The notes under the pieces were generated by a model. The model ran no database searches and was not told the DNA's origin. It saw only the letters and a list, made by a program, of their open reading frames with translations. Shown here one piece after another: positions 21,710-32,800 of a stretch of DNA of 64,000 nt. Source of the DNA: Cristatella mucedo (taxonomy: Eukaryota > Bryozoa > Phylactolaemata > Cristatellidae); NCBI GenBank assembly GCA_009760855.2, contig WPIO01000103.1, positions 1,196,001 through 1,260,000 of the forward strand, in the 5' to 3' direction. The position numbers and the translations under genes were made by a program. Every line of letters begins with the position of its first letter. The stretch's first letter is position 1.

Positions 21710-24541
21710 CGCGTGTGCGTGTGTGTGCATGTCTACAGAGTGTATACAAAAATCATTTGTATTTCGTCATAAGAGAACTTAATCTCTAGTCAGGGGCTTC
21801 ACATATGCCACGAGGCTCAAGTCCACGACCTCGGCGAGACCTTAGTAGGGGCGAGCACCTTAACCACCGTGCCAAACCAGCTCGGTATCTCCATATGACA
21901 CAATCAGGCTGCTGCAAATGTGGCGAAACCTTGTTTCCAATCGCGCTCTTCATTGTGCCTTAAGCTGTTAGAGTACTCGTACCGGCCGGCACTTTTAGCT
22001 GAGCTTAAAAAAGAAAGAGCCTGAGCATATATAGCCGTGAACAAATCTGCAGCACTCAAGATCAGCCCCTAGATACAATCTGGATTTCTTTCAAATTTGG
22101 TTTGAAATGTATGCGATCTGTATTACCATTTGATAGCAATAAGAATTGCTGTACTAATCTCAAATCCTTTAGAGACCATGCCTTATTAGTTCCTATGCTC
22201 CCAAAGCCGCACTTCCAACTAAATTGTCATGTCGTCCCCTTACTTTACCACATTTTGAAAGAAACGAAAAATGTGTCTCGATATCACAGATATGATTGAG
22301 TCCTTATGACTCGCCATAATTTTGCGTATGCGTGCTGACACTGTCCATGCTGCCAGTAACCATATTTGCATTCTGATTCTGTGCATATCACCTCTAACCG
22401 TGTTATGCTTGATGAAATTGAGCACGCCACCACCAGCGATTTGATTATGCTTCCTTTACAGAAAATGCAAATTTCATGGATAGAGATTCCGTTCTCTAAG
22501 TGCACTATACAAAGATATTGTTTTTATTATAATGGTTCTCAGTTTCGGGCTTATCATCGTTCATAGCTACCACTTTTAAAAACTTTTGAAAATCTAATGA
22601 CTTTTTCAATGCATATTTCTCATTCTCACTAAAATTGTCTCACTTTTTGGAAGATAATCATTGAACTCGTTAATAAACTTAAAGCAGGAGCTTTTCGCAG
22701 AAAATTCGATGCTATTGTTATATAGGTACGGCAGCAATATGTCGTTCTTAAATTATTGAGATGCAATAATGTGAAAATAAAATTTGGAATTTAGTTGTCC
22801 GTTTTTTTTCAGATTTCCTAGCTATGTGCTCACTTGCTTAGCTATTATTAATTTGAAAATAGCCTTCCCAATTTCGGATTAATTTGATGCGCTGGGTGCT
22901 CTAGGAGTTTTTTAAGCTTATATATTTAAGCCTATATTTTGAACGTTGCAGTTCTTCGTGGTTGTGCTTCTCATGCTGCTGTCGTTGCTTGGATTTGGAA
23001 CAACAATCTTAGTTTCAGAGGAAAAGGTACGTGTTGAGAACCATGTGATTATTCGCTAGGAGAACTAGTTCCTATATATGTATTAATTCTACTTTGGAAA
23101 GAGCACCGAATTGACGAGTATAAAAATTGATCTTCTCAGCTCACTGTAATAATTCTTACAATCCTTTGTAATCCATCGCTTTCAGCTTGTCGAAAAATTG
23201 AGCTCGTTCATGCGTGAAGCTGTAAGGAAGTACAACGGAAATCCACCGCCGTCGACAAATGAACTCGTAGACTTTCTTCAGTCTTTCATGAAATGCTGTG
23301 GTGCTGACAGTCCGCTCGATTATGGAGCTTCAGTGCCCGGTTCTTGCAAGCAAACAGCTCTAAGCGTTCCCACTGAAGGAAGCGAAGTGGTACGAGCGTC
23401 AGCACTCCCACCATAATAAGCTTTACACTCTCTTCTCATTGTACCTGATAGCCTTTTAATAACACTAATTTTATTCTATTTTTTAGATTGGATGCATTGC
23501 AAAAGTTTCATACCAGCTGGGAAAGCATTCCGTCATATTGGCTGTAATTGCAATTTCAACTGGAGTCACCATGGTGAGTAGCCTCCTTGGGTGCTTAGTC
23601 ACTCTACTGAAGCAATCTGCAGCCACATATTTCTTAGTTAGGAAATGGCAGTGCCCATTCATACGGGAAATGCAAAAGAACAAATTTCACAATCCCACAT
23701 CAATGGATGACCATGTACGACGATGAAGATCAAGCGTGTGATATATGTGGCAGAAGCCGTATAAGTATGAGTATAGGTCGCCTTTTCCCCATTTTTTAAA
23801 TATACCTGCGACTTTTAGACTGCAAGTCAATATTTGATACCTGCATGAATGATTGGAATAGCCATTATCAAACACGTTTTGAATAGGTTTTACATTCTTG
23901 GGAGAGCATCAAAGCAATGGTCACTTTGAAGTCATTAGAGAATACAGAAATTTCAACCTGCAGGATGGAACTGGAGATAATGCAATATATGGGGACAGTG
24001 ACAATTGAGACATTGACAATGTTGCAGAAGACTATGAAGATGTTATCAGTAATACTGCTGACGAGTTTCTAGCTAACTGTGATGAGTAAAGGCAGACAAA
24101 AGTACTACATTAAATCGATACTAGTCCAAATCGCTACTTTAAGGAGCTCTATCTACTTCCACTCTCTTTTTCTCTCTCACTCGATCCGTTACTCTCGTGT
24201 CTCCACAACTAAAGCAGCAAAATATATGCTCGTATTTCCGAAAACATATACCTCAATAGCATTTGCTTGTGAGATCTTGCAAGTCTCTCAAATGAGAATA
24301 ACTGTAACCTAATGCAATGGTCTATTTTTAAGCCTAATGTGCTACTTGGTTTGCAGTGAATTTTTCACCAATATGTAGGTAGCCAGCTTATCTTTAATGT
24401 AGCCATACGCTTTATTTTCAGGTTATTGGGCTACTATTCTCAATGGTGCTATGCTGTGGCATTCGGCGCCAGAAGTACATTCGGGAATTGACGGAAGACC
24501 TACCACAAAATGCCGGCACTGATGCCGGCAAGGAAGGATGA
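12472..24541 (+). CDS. Tetraspanin, gene A (six exons, 253 aa)
   Basis: Four-pass membrane organiser of the tetraspanin family, which assembles lateral complexes with partner proteins. Exons: 12,472-12,549; 19,096-19,293; 22,952-23,026; 23,186-23,389; 23,487-23,573; 24,422-24,541. Every intron is phase 0 with GT/AG ends. TM1 (KYLMFAFNFLFC + LSGLALIGMGVW) spans exons 1-2, the small loop follows, TM2 has GCIVMIVAFLGCWG, and TM3 is exon 3 (FFVVVLLMLLSLLGFG). The large loop in exon 4 has the hallmark CCG (KCCGADSPLDY) and PGSC; a fourth cysteine opens exon 5 (IGCIA). TM4 crosses exons 5-6, ending with membrane-proximal CC. The start is ATGACTTCAGCC, conserved in gene B; the in-frame ATG at 12,415 is not. 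Family certain, orthology not assignable. Confidence 0.95.
13701..13932 (+). mobile_element. LINE family A insertion with 9-bp target duplication
   Basis: Truncated family A end ending in GGAGATACATTACATTA. It is flanked by the direct repeat GATTGCACA at 13,692-13,700 and 13,933-13,941. The corresponding site in gene B (about 31,195) has a single GATTGCACA and no insert. Confidence 0.92.
15850..16617 (-). mobile_element. Nested LINE family B 3' fragment, gene A only
   Basis: Begins with the inverted tail AATCTCTTTCTAG and encodes a partial C-terminus on the - strand (YLSKPPDFRNPIVYLFL, TSNPLETVPLLRI). Gene B's copy of the host LINE is continuous across the site (about 34,945), so this insertion is younger than the duplication. 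Confidence 0.8.
17066..17712 (-). mobile_element. LINE family B 3' fragment, gene A only
   Basis: Starts with AATAATAGTAGTAATAC, then the inverted tail (AATCTCTTTCTAGGCGC) and the 3' coding remnant up to about 17,712. Intron 1 of gene B passes directly from the equivalent of 17,060 to the equivalent of 17,715. Confidence 0.8.
17713..19095. other. Distal intron 1 of gene A, no element recognised
   Basis: Alignable with about 35,440-37,016 of gene B (for example GTTAGCATGCATTTCTATTTGAAT in both, at 18,836 and 36,697). It is unique-looking AT-rich intron without a coding signal. Confidence 0.55.
19932..20125 (+). mobile_element. tRNA-headed SINE (SINE2)
   Basis: The head reads GTGGGCCGTGATGGCACACTAG; box B is GGTTTGACTCC at 19,994-20,004, a match to GGTTYGANTCC. 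A conserved body follows (GCGATTCCTTATCGCCACTG, AAAGAGGCTGTTTAATCAGC), then an A/T tail of (ATTT)n. Related copies lie at 61,874-62,058 (-) and 54,881-54,942 (+, partial). It lacks the family-B-type tail, so it is a separate SINE family. Confidence 0.8.
20640..20768 (-). mobile_element. SINE1 copy, minus strand, 5'-truncated
   Basis: Reverse complement gives CTAGCGGTTAAGGTGCTCGC, then box B GGCTCGAGCCC, GAAGCGCCTGAATAGAGATT and a TATATAAATGAATTAT end. It loses the first bases of the tRNA-like head. Confidence 0.8.
21564..21733. repeat. Compound (AC)n-(AT)n-(GT)n microsatellite
   Basis: About 170 bases in which an (AC)n arm is followed by a short (AT)n centre and a (GT)n arm. The arms are reverse complements, so the tract is one large near-palindrome. 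ORFs reading across it are artefacts. Confidence 0.97.
21766..21884 (-). mobile_element. SINE1 copy next to the microsatellite
   Basis: Reverse complement reads GAGCTGGTTTGGCACGGTGG, then AAGGTGCTCGCCCC, a degraded box B region (GGACTTGAGCC) and TGAAGCCCCTGACTAGAGATT. The A/T-rich terminal repeat has been lost beside the GT arm. Confidence 0.75.
22100..22535 (+). mobile_element. LINE family B 3' end, shared by both genes
   Basis: Carries the degraded SFRDHALL-type C-terminus followed by the family 3' UTR and a GATAGAGATTCCGTTCTCT tail. The homologous piece is 39,555-40,012 in intron 2 of gene B, so the insertion predates the duplication. Confidence 0.7.
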
Positions 24542-25004
24542 TGGAGGGAAGATAACCAGAAAACGAGCCAGACCATTGCTTGCACCGTCTTGTTTAAAAT
24601 TTGCGTCGAGTGCTAAGATAACGTTTGACTACTTAACCTATTAATGTCCAATTTATTTTCCAAGAAACTTATAATAGAAATATCGCGTTTTTTCTGTGCA
24701 GCTTTTACACGGCTACCATCATTTAGAACCGAGCAGGAACATAAGGAAGTCGGACCCAAAAGGTGAATATTTTATTCAGACGAGAACCACTGCTTCATTT
24801 TTTGCCGTGAATTTAACAGGAATTTGTTTTTTCTGCTGGTTACTGTTTCCAGCTACCGCTTAAGAGCGAGATATTGCTATTACTGACAGCTTGCACATGA
24901 GGTTTTCGGATGCAAAAAAGTGTCAATTTTGCAATTTAGCAGTCACATTCGTCTTGAGCTCACTCTCATATTTTAAATATTTCAACAACTCCTTCTACCT
25001 TCGT
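24542..25004 (+). other. 3' UTR and 3' flank of gene A
   Basis: Aligns with the 3' UTR of gene B. The polyadenylation hexamer of B (AATAAA) corresponds to a degenerate AATAGA near 24,673. From 24,754 it matches window positions 168-340, and 24,930-24,980 matches about 1,895-1,945. The homology stops where the R2-like insert begins. Confidence 0.55.
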
Positions 25005-26490
25005 CAGAGGAGCCCGGCCCTGCCGGGGCCGTGGGACCACCCGCTCCTCTCAGTTCAGGAACAGGGACAACACTGCTTCCGACCAGATAATGGCGTCCGA
25101 GACGCACAGCCGCCCGTTCCTAGCGTGAAATAATGAGGTCCGTAAGGCAGGATTCATTATCCAGCCACCCAGAGCACCGACTACGAATCACCTCACAATT
25201 GCCGACCGATAGCCAGCGGTCAGGAAAGATCGGGCAATGGCATCATACTTATCAACCTTTTTCCGGGCCGCCACCGCTAGGGCATCCTTACAGTAGTTAA
25301 ACGGCATCACTACGTCGACTCTGACCGCGTCGGTGCTGTTTTCGATAACCAGGTCGGGCTTCTAAGCCGGACCCCCTTCGGGCAGGAAGGCGCGACCTGC
25401 CGAGAGGCCGGAGAGTGCAGTGGCCGAAAGAGCTCCGATTAGGCGACCCAAAACCAGGTTGTGGCGAGTGATCATTGCTTGCAGCATCGATCGGTAGCGG
25501 CTTAAGACGTGGCAGACGGTCTCAGCCTCAGTGCAGCAAAGGCGACATGTGGCACTTCAACGATCGGCGCCTAGCGGGCGCTCACCGGTAGCACGTCCAG
25601 GCGAGCACGGTGAACAAACCACCAGGCCCGGAACGACAGACCGACACCTGTGGTTTGAAAGGGGATGTGGGTCCAGAACTTTACCGTGGCCAGGCGATGG
25701 CTGACCTGCCATGAGCGGGCTGGGCCGCCCAAGCCTGTCTCCATCAGTCAGCTAGGAAAAGTCTCGAAGTTTCGATATGGCCACTCGTGGCGCGAATGAG
25801 TGCTCCATCTCGTCGGGATCGGCTTAGACCACCAGGACGTTCGAGCCAGCGAAATGCGGCACGAGAGACGCTTAAGGCGGAGCCGTGCATCCGTCCCCAG
25901 CGAGGCTGGGCGGACCACACTTCTAGGGCCGAATGCGGCTGGGCTCAGATACCGTGAGTGCTCGTCGTCAGACGAAGGCTTGCCGCCCAAAATGTCAACG
26001 GCCCGGTCGAGACGGTGACATGCGACGCGTGGGGGCAGCACAGCATCCGGCAGGCCTGAACGACTCGGAGGATCGGTGAGTTGGTTGCCAAGTGTACGAG
26101 ACCATGGCCTCCGGCTGAGCTCGACACGAACGGGAAGTGTGTCGAGCTCAGGTTCGGCAAGCCGAACACGGACAGGCAGAGCTCTCGGGTCCTCTCGGCC
26201 GGCAGCAGTGTAGCCTTGGGCACCAGCCTCGCTCGACAGGCAATCGAGCCGTGGCATAAGGAAAGTCCGAAGGGCGTCGACCGTTTGCTAGGGGGAGAGA
26301 ATGCTTGCCTGCAGTAAGCGAAGGTCTCTGTCTAGAGATGAACAGGCCTGCTCAATCTCGATCTCGGCCCTAGGCCACCCGAGACCCCGCAGTGCTACGA
26401 GGGAGATCATAGACTCATTCTCCTGCAGCTCGGGAATCTATCAGTCGTGCAAGGAGATGGAGGCAGGCGCGGCCTTTGCGACGCGAGCAG
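25005..26490 (-). mobile_element. R2-like LINE (RLE type) 3' half, degenerate
   Basis: GC-rich block on the minus strand of an AT-rich array. Its frames, interrupted by at least one stop and frameshift, show in order: FRAWWFVHRARLDVLP (25,640-25,590); a zinc-knuckle-like CRLCCTEAETVCHVLSRYRS (about 25,550-25,490), whose last expected cysteine is replaced by tyrosine; and the C-terminal block AVRVDVVMPFNYC followed by AARKKVDKYDAIARSFL (25,340-25,240). This order is typical of the region after the RT in R2-clade elements with a restriction-like endonuclease. The RT core is not seen, so the copy is truncated and dead. The site is not ribosomal DNA. Confidence 0.65.
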
Positions 26491-26499
26491 GCGAGGAAC

Positions 26500-26645
26500 A
26501 ATTTGCAAGTACCCATGAAATGCTGATATAAGGAAAGAGAATGTTTTAGTTTCTGTTTAAAGGTCGTCCAGTCATAAGCTATAGTGACGTTAATCGGAGT
26601 GATTTGCATGCTTTGGGAGCATACAAACTAAGGGCACCGGGTCCG
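26500..26645 (-). mobile_element. LINE family B-type fragment
   Basis: Matches 45,745-45,870 and 9,870-10,010 closely (AAATGCTG, CCAGTCATAAGCTATAGTGAC, GGGAGCATACAAACTAAGG). It is the residue of the array spacer on the far side of the R2-like insert. Confidence 0.7.
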
Positions 26646-27249
26646 AGGTGCAGACGGTTGCTCGTCGAGTCAACGGCGGGGTTCGCCAATTTGTTTGGGC
26701 TCAGCGTGAAGCGATGGCTGGCGGCTGGGGGGGACGAAGATCAACGTTGCCCCTCAAGCGGATCGCGGTAGCGACGACGACGACGTGGGCTGCATTGTAT
26801 TGTATTCCGCTGGATTGTATTGCACCGTTGGCTGTATTGCACGCAGGCGACGAAAACGGGCGAGCTCACGCACGGACGTAGTGGCCGTCACGCACGCAGC
26901 TCCGGAGTGCGAGAAGAAAACAGAGGAAGAGCAGCGAGACAGAGCAGCGACGAGGTAGCAGAGCTCGCAGGCCGACGCACTGGTAGAAAGAAAGTAGGTC
27001 GTCGCTGCAGGGCTAGGGGATCGTAAGACCCAGCGTCGACCCGTCGTCAATCAATCCAGCTTAGTTAGCCGCTACCTCCGCGCTGCAACGCCTACCCGGC
27101 TGCTGCGGCAGCCGGCGCACTCGCTGGCCATGCGGAGCGATGAGAGTCCAGCTGGAGCGGAACGACGTTGTGCCGTGGCCACGCCCACATTCTCTCTGCG
27201 CCGTCCGAGCAGCTTTCGCGCGCCAGTAGACTAAGTACGCTCTGTCGAG
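26646..27249. other. GC-rich segment, no gene supported
   Basis: High GC with CGACGACGACG and GTATTGTATTCCG runs; several overlapping ORFs in different frames of similar length are what GC-rich noncoding DNA gives. It could be transposon-derived; no motif is recognised. Confidence 0.35.
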
Positions 27250-27835
27250 ATACCCAGCCCGACGACAGGTCATACGGAGGGGTGTAGTGAAATCTCAGAG
27301 GCTTCGCCACGTTTCTCCTTGCTAAAGGAGACGCGATTACTCCAGATTGATCAAGGAATACAGAGGCTATGGCGTACATTTTAAAATCTTGCGGAACTGC
27401 TGCACCAGTTTCAGCATCCGCGAGACCTCGGATCATATATGGATAATGTATTTTCTGTTCAATTTCGACGCTTAAGGCAAAATTCGGCAAGAGAAGCGTT
27501 TTCTCTGAAGGCACTATACAGTTGAACTCACCTCCAAAATTATTACCCAACGACATCTATTCTCCTACCGCTGAACGCGGCTAGTCCTTTCAAGCTATCC
27601 TGAGCTGCTACTGCCACGCTACTCGCTTCCTCGGCTGGCCTCCTGAATCAGCCACGCTCTTCACTTTCCCTTCGTTGCGTGTGATGAAATCTGTTGGTGG
27701 CTACTGCAACGGTGCCGAAAGCTGCCGAGGCTTTGAGTGTGCTGTAGAATATAGTCTCCTGCTTCGCACCCACTTACTCTTGGCGACTTTGCGCAGAGCT
27801 ACCCGAGTTACGGACGGAGATACATTGCATTGGCT
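27250..27835 (+). mobile_element. Diverged LINE family A end, gene B flank
   Basis: The counterpart of 10,815-11,215. It has the decayed family blocks GAGCTGCTACTGCCACGCTACTC, TGTTGGTGGCTACTGCAACG and GACGGAGATACATTGCATT, and no continuous frame. Confidence 0.6.
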
Positions 27836-28283
27836 ATTGTACGTCCGGACTTTGATGCTCTCCCGCTTTTGTCTCAACTCTTGTTGTCTGCCGATCTATT
27901 CTTCGTCTCGGCTCTATTAGCCTTACTCGACTGCCCATCCTTTTTTTACATTTTAAATGGAAATTCAAGAGGCCTCACTCGATTCAAGCTGGCTAAGAAC
28001 TATTCGGACTAGCAGAAGTGCTGCGCTGCAAGCGTTAAACTCAAGTAATTTGGACAGCAGCCAAGCTACGAGAAACCATTATGATCTAGCTGCAGAAGTC
28101 TCAGATGCGAGCCAGCCACGGCTCGGCCGCACTTGCAGCAGGACACTATCGCCAGACATGTGGACGTGCACACTCGCACCGGTAGAGTGGTGGTGGATGG
28201 CCTCAACTGGACGATTGACTAACGCCACTCGACTTATATGCAAAACCAAAGAAAGCTATTATGCCACTACAGCGGACTATGAA

Positions 28284-28405
28284 TAAGTCTTTTGGCTACC
28301 GAATGCGTACCGAAAGCCGCTTAGGCTGTGAGTGCGCTATACAAACCTCTCCTGCGTAACACCCACATGGTCTTTATGACTTTGCGGAGTTACTGACGGA
28401 GATAC
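28284..28405 (+). mobile_element. LINE family A tail, private to the B flank
   Basis: About 120 bases: TTTTGGCTACCGAATGCG, GGCTGTGAGTGCGC, ACACCCACATGGTCTTTATG, GACGGAGATACA. The A flank at about 11,815 lacks it. Confidence 0.8.
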
Positions 28406-28435
28406 AAAACCGGCCTAATGTATTCGACGAATTCC

Positions 28436-29200
28436 ATCAGGTTCAGTCCCGCTTACAATGAGAATTGTAACCGAGTTCCAGGGGTCAGAGGCTATTTCCC
28501 ACCGAACCCCGCCATACTTCGACCACGCTGCCGCTCGCCATGCCGCCGAGCTAGGGTAAGACGAGCGGCCGTCAGGGTAAACCTCTTTGTAATAACGCAT
28601 GCGCCAACAACAACAGGGGAACTAAACAAGTCTACAGGGAGGGTCCTATACATAGTACACTACGGGGGCGCAAGACGACGCTGCAAGCGAACAAACGTGT
28701 TGGTTGGGGTCAGTCGGCTTCTGCAGTCCTGTCGTTGAGCCGATTCCGAATCTAACAGTACGAGCGTCCGCCGTTCAAAACCCGGCTGGCTGAGTAACTG
28801 CTGGCTAGTCCGAGTCGACAACTACCACAGTCGTAAGCTTCCACCGAAAGACGCCAACACACGGGGGGGGGGATCACGAACATGCTACACGGGGAACGCA
28901 GAATATACAAGTCTCAACAACGAGCGATCTATCCAGCTCCGCTCGGGCCATGGGTACTCGTTCCCTTGCGTGCGTGGCAGCATCACCGGAGCACGCCTGC
29001 AACCATCCAGGTGCATAACTCGGCGAGACCGGGAGCCTCCAACACCACGACTTACTTGGCCAACTTCCCGTACCCAAGAGCCCCGGTGACGTCACCACAC
29101 ATCCGGCAATGCATAGGTCCGACCCCGGCCTAGCCGGTGATCCTCATTACAGCCGCCTGGTCCTAGCCAACCAAACCCAGCCTGGGTACAGAATTACCGC
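28436..29200. other. Unclassified insertion in the gene B 5' flank
   Basis: The two 5' flanks align up to ATGTATTCGAC (11,828 and 28,419) and again from GCCTGCAAA (11,878 and 29,219). Gene B has about 760 extra GC-rich bases between. No ORF is convincing and no terminal repeat is obvious; a G10 run lies at 28,862-28,871. Confidence 0.5.
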
Positions 29201-29569
29201 AGCATAGAAAGCGTCGTGCCTGCAAAAAATCATTAACAAATATTCTAGATTCAATGTATCTCGTAATGTAAATTCACTGCCTAAAGACGATAAGGGGGTG
29301 CTGCCATTCAGTTTCATATAGGAAAGCTTTACTCCAAATATTCCATCGTTTTTCCAAAAATAATGGATACGTTGTTAGAAGTTTGCCTTATTCGTCAATC
29401 TAGACAGTCTATGGGAAGTCTGCATGGAAACCTTGCGGAGAGGCTCCCAGCAGCTGCAAAACCTGCAGCCACCACGTAAGCGGTCTTATGAAAATGCCGC
29501 TTCTAAACGGAACTAAAATTAACGAATTATTTCGTAATATTAATGACCACCTAGACTGCACCATAGTAT

Positions 29570-29818
29570 TATTTTTTTTAATTTTCTGCAGCTAATCAAA
29601 CATAATTTTAAATTTAGATTGCAGGTAAACTTTGGATCATTGCAAAGTCTGTGTTACATAACGTGCCGCCATTACGGCCCAGGTAGCGCCGCATGCTTGG
29701 TCGTCAATTAGTTTTCTTCCGCGATTGAAAGCGGCAGTGCTGGGGCGTTATTTGCGCGGATACCAGGAAGCTAGTACTGACTATATTCAGCGGCAAGGGA
29801 AGCCAGACCGACCTTGTC
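29570..29818 (+). promoter_or_regulatory. Conserved proximal promoter / 5' UTR, gene B
   Basis: Counterpart of 12,230-12,471, with AAGCGGCAGTGCTG and CCAGGAAGCTAGTACTGACT conserved up to the start codon. Function is inferred from position and conservation only. Confidence 0.4.
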
Positions 29819-32800
29819 ATGACTTCAGCCCCGAGCTTGAAACGAAGCTATGCTATCATCAAGTACCTGCTGTTCACTTTTAGTTTCTTGATTTGGGTAA
29901 GTGGCTTGCCTGTTTGTCTTTCGCTGGTCGCTGGTCGCTTTGCTAGTGCGAGCTTTGTAATAGGGTCGTAATGGCAGTATTTTTATGTTAAAAATGAACT
30001 GTTACGCACGTCCTAAACAGCTGCCAGTGACACGTGGCGTCGTGCGGGTGGTCTTGAGCATTGCTTTTACGCATTCCATAGTTACCTGCCGTCTTTTCGG
30101 AAATGTCTGACAGACGCGATACCCCTCAATAAGAATTTTTTCGCCGGCAAAAGGTTTTTGAAGACAATTTCAGCTGCTCTTGTTTCTGCTTCTTTATCCA
30201 TGCGGTACTGGCGCTCGACTGCAGTCGCACTCGCCGTTCCAAGCGGTCACTGCGCGTCTGATTGGCGTTTCTTAGCAGGAGGCAAGGTTGTCGTATATGG
30301 CACTTTTATTTACGATTTCGGGCTGCGGCCGAGATTCATTTTTACTCTACGTAGCACTACTTCTTTGCGTGGATCAGGTGGATCCGGATTGAGCGTCGGC
30401 TACTTCGTAGACAATAGCAATTCCTACGCGAATATTTTAAATGCCCTATTGCTTGGATCGCGCATATTACGACAGCAAGAAAATCAGAGAGCAAGCACCT
30501 GACAATGTGCCAGCTGAATAATTAGAATATATTTGTGTAGCGCCCTTGGCATATTAAGCATTACCAAATGTTTGATGTTAACATTCGCAAGCAGTATAAG
30601 CAGGCTCTCCTGACTCTGCTATGCTTCCCACTTCCTCATTGTTGTGTGAGGTGAATTTTCCTGTCTACCGAATGCGTACCGAAAGCCGCTTAGGCTGTGA
30701 GTTCGCTATACAAAACTCTCTTTCGTAACACCCACGTAGTCTTTGTGGAATTGCATACGGAGATACATACATTACATGCGAAGGGCGAATCACAAAGACC
30801 CACCAAATGCTGAATTGTAAAGGTGCGTTTTAAGGTTCTTTTTTATTTTTGTTATGTCAGAGGGCGTTGTAGTATACGTCCGTAGTGAGTTACAACCTTT
30901 AGGATCATTGCAACAACATCCATGATCTCCAAAGGTTGTGTGGTTCACACAAGGTACTGCTAAACGATTCGAGTCAGAACAGCTGGTCGTATGACACTTC
31001 GTGGGGGAATAGTTCTAATAAGTAAGTTCTGGAGCTTCATGATTAAGGTTCCTAAAATTAAGTGGCAGAACCTTGAATTTGATGCATGGCTTGACTTACA
31101 GCCAGTGCAAGACGGTGATATGTGTGTGTGATGCAAAACTTTGCTGCTCATGACAGAGGAGCCTGGCAGCAGAGTTTGCATGAACGGCAAGCACCTGATT
31201 GCACAGGTTGGTAAACCAGCAAGCAGAGAGTTCCACAAGTCGTGAGGTGGTGTCAGAAATGCATGGACCATTTTAAATTTGGTATCCTTAACTAAACAAG
31301 CCCAAATTTTAGCAATTTTACATAGCTGAAAGCAATCAGATTTCACTGTGGATCTGATGTGGTCGTCTAATGAAAGGTCAATTTAGAACAGGACACCTAG
31401 ATTTTGTTCAGACTAATAACAATAATACGACAACTGATAAAGCGCCCTCGGAGAATTCAAAATCTTTCTATGTGATTTACATTTGCTGCAAAGGAAACAT
31501 GATCGAGTGGTGAGTGGTATCATGCTTGATAAGCAATATGAATAAAATGGTTAGGGGTGACATGCACAGGGTCAGCATGCAAGTGTGGTTAGTGGAAGCA
31601 TGCAGTGTCAGCACGCATAAGCACATGAAGGACGAATCACGGGGACCCACTGAATGCTGTAAAATAGGTGTGTTTTTAATTTCTTTTAAAATGGGATCAA
31701 GTCTGGGAATGTCGTGACGTAAGTTGGGAGTGAGTTCCAGGCTTTGGGAGCATACGAACTAAATGTACGGTCTCCAAAGGATTTGAGGTGTGTACGATGT
31801 ATTGGTAACTGTTGGATTCCGAAAAACGGGTGATACGACGCTTGGCCTGGTGGGGCAGTAGATCTGAAAAATAGGCTGGGGCCAAAGAATTAAATGACCT
31901 AAAAGTGAACGACAAAACCTTGAAGTCTATCCGTTGCTTGACTGGGAGCCAGTGCCGATCGGCGAGAAGTGGTGTGATTTGGCAACTGCGACGCTCACGG
32001 CAGACAAGCGTAGCTGCAGAGTTTTGCACCAGCTGTAATCGCCTGATTGCACATGCCAGTAGGCCAGCAAGCAGTGAGCTACAGAAGTCAAGACAGGATG
32101 TCACAAATGCATGGACCAACTTGGATATGGTATCCCTGCGTGAACCATCCCAATGTTATGTAGAAAAAAGTAGGCAGACTTAATTGTGGTGCTGATGTGG
32201 TCGTTTAACGAAAAGTAACTTTCGAACATGGCACCCAGATTCCGTGCAGATTCAACAGGGGATATGGTGGCAAAGACGATTTTGAGCGTTAGTCTTTCCA
32301 AGTTCTGAATTACACTTGGTTTACCCATAACTAGGAAGTTGCGTTTATCAGCATTGAGTTTAAAAAGTTCGCTGCCATTCATGCGCAGATGCAGCTAGGA
32401 AATTTAGATAATTAGACGTGCTGGATGAATCAAGGAATGATCAAGCAAAACTACAAGTGACTGTCATTCGCACAGACGCGAAAGCCTAGATCTTGCTTGG
32501 CAATCCCATCGGCAGGAGGGAGAGTATAAACCGTGAAAAGAACCGGACCAAGCACGGAGCCCTGAGGTACCCCATATGTCAGAGGTACCTCGGATGATTT
32601 TTGTTAATTCACATCAATACTCTGGAGCCTCTCACTGAGATAGGATTTGAACCAATCCCCAGCAGTGCCAGTGATGCCCAGGCGAGGTGAGAGGCGCTTG
32701 AGATGGACTTGGTGATTGATAGTATCAAAAGCTTCCAAAAGATCGAGCAAACCAAGCAGAGATACTCTACCCATGTCTGCATTCCTAAGTATGTCGTTGT

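Noticed and set aside
21380-21782. ORFs of His-Thr and Cys-Val repeats
   Set aside because: Translation of the AC/GT tract in several frames; no unique protein sequence outside it.
25748-26257. 169-codon minus-strand ORF as an independent gene
   Set aside because: It lies in the GC-rich R2-like element, overlaps other open frames, and has no motif of its own. It is at most part of that element.
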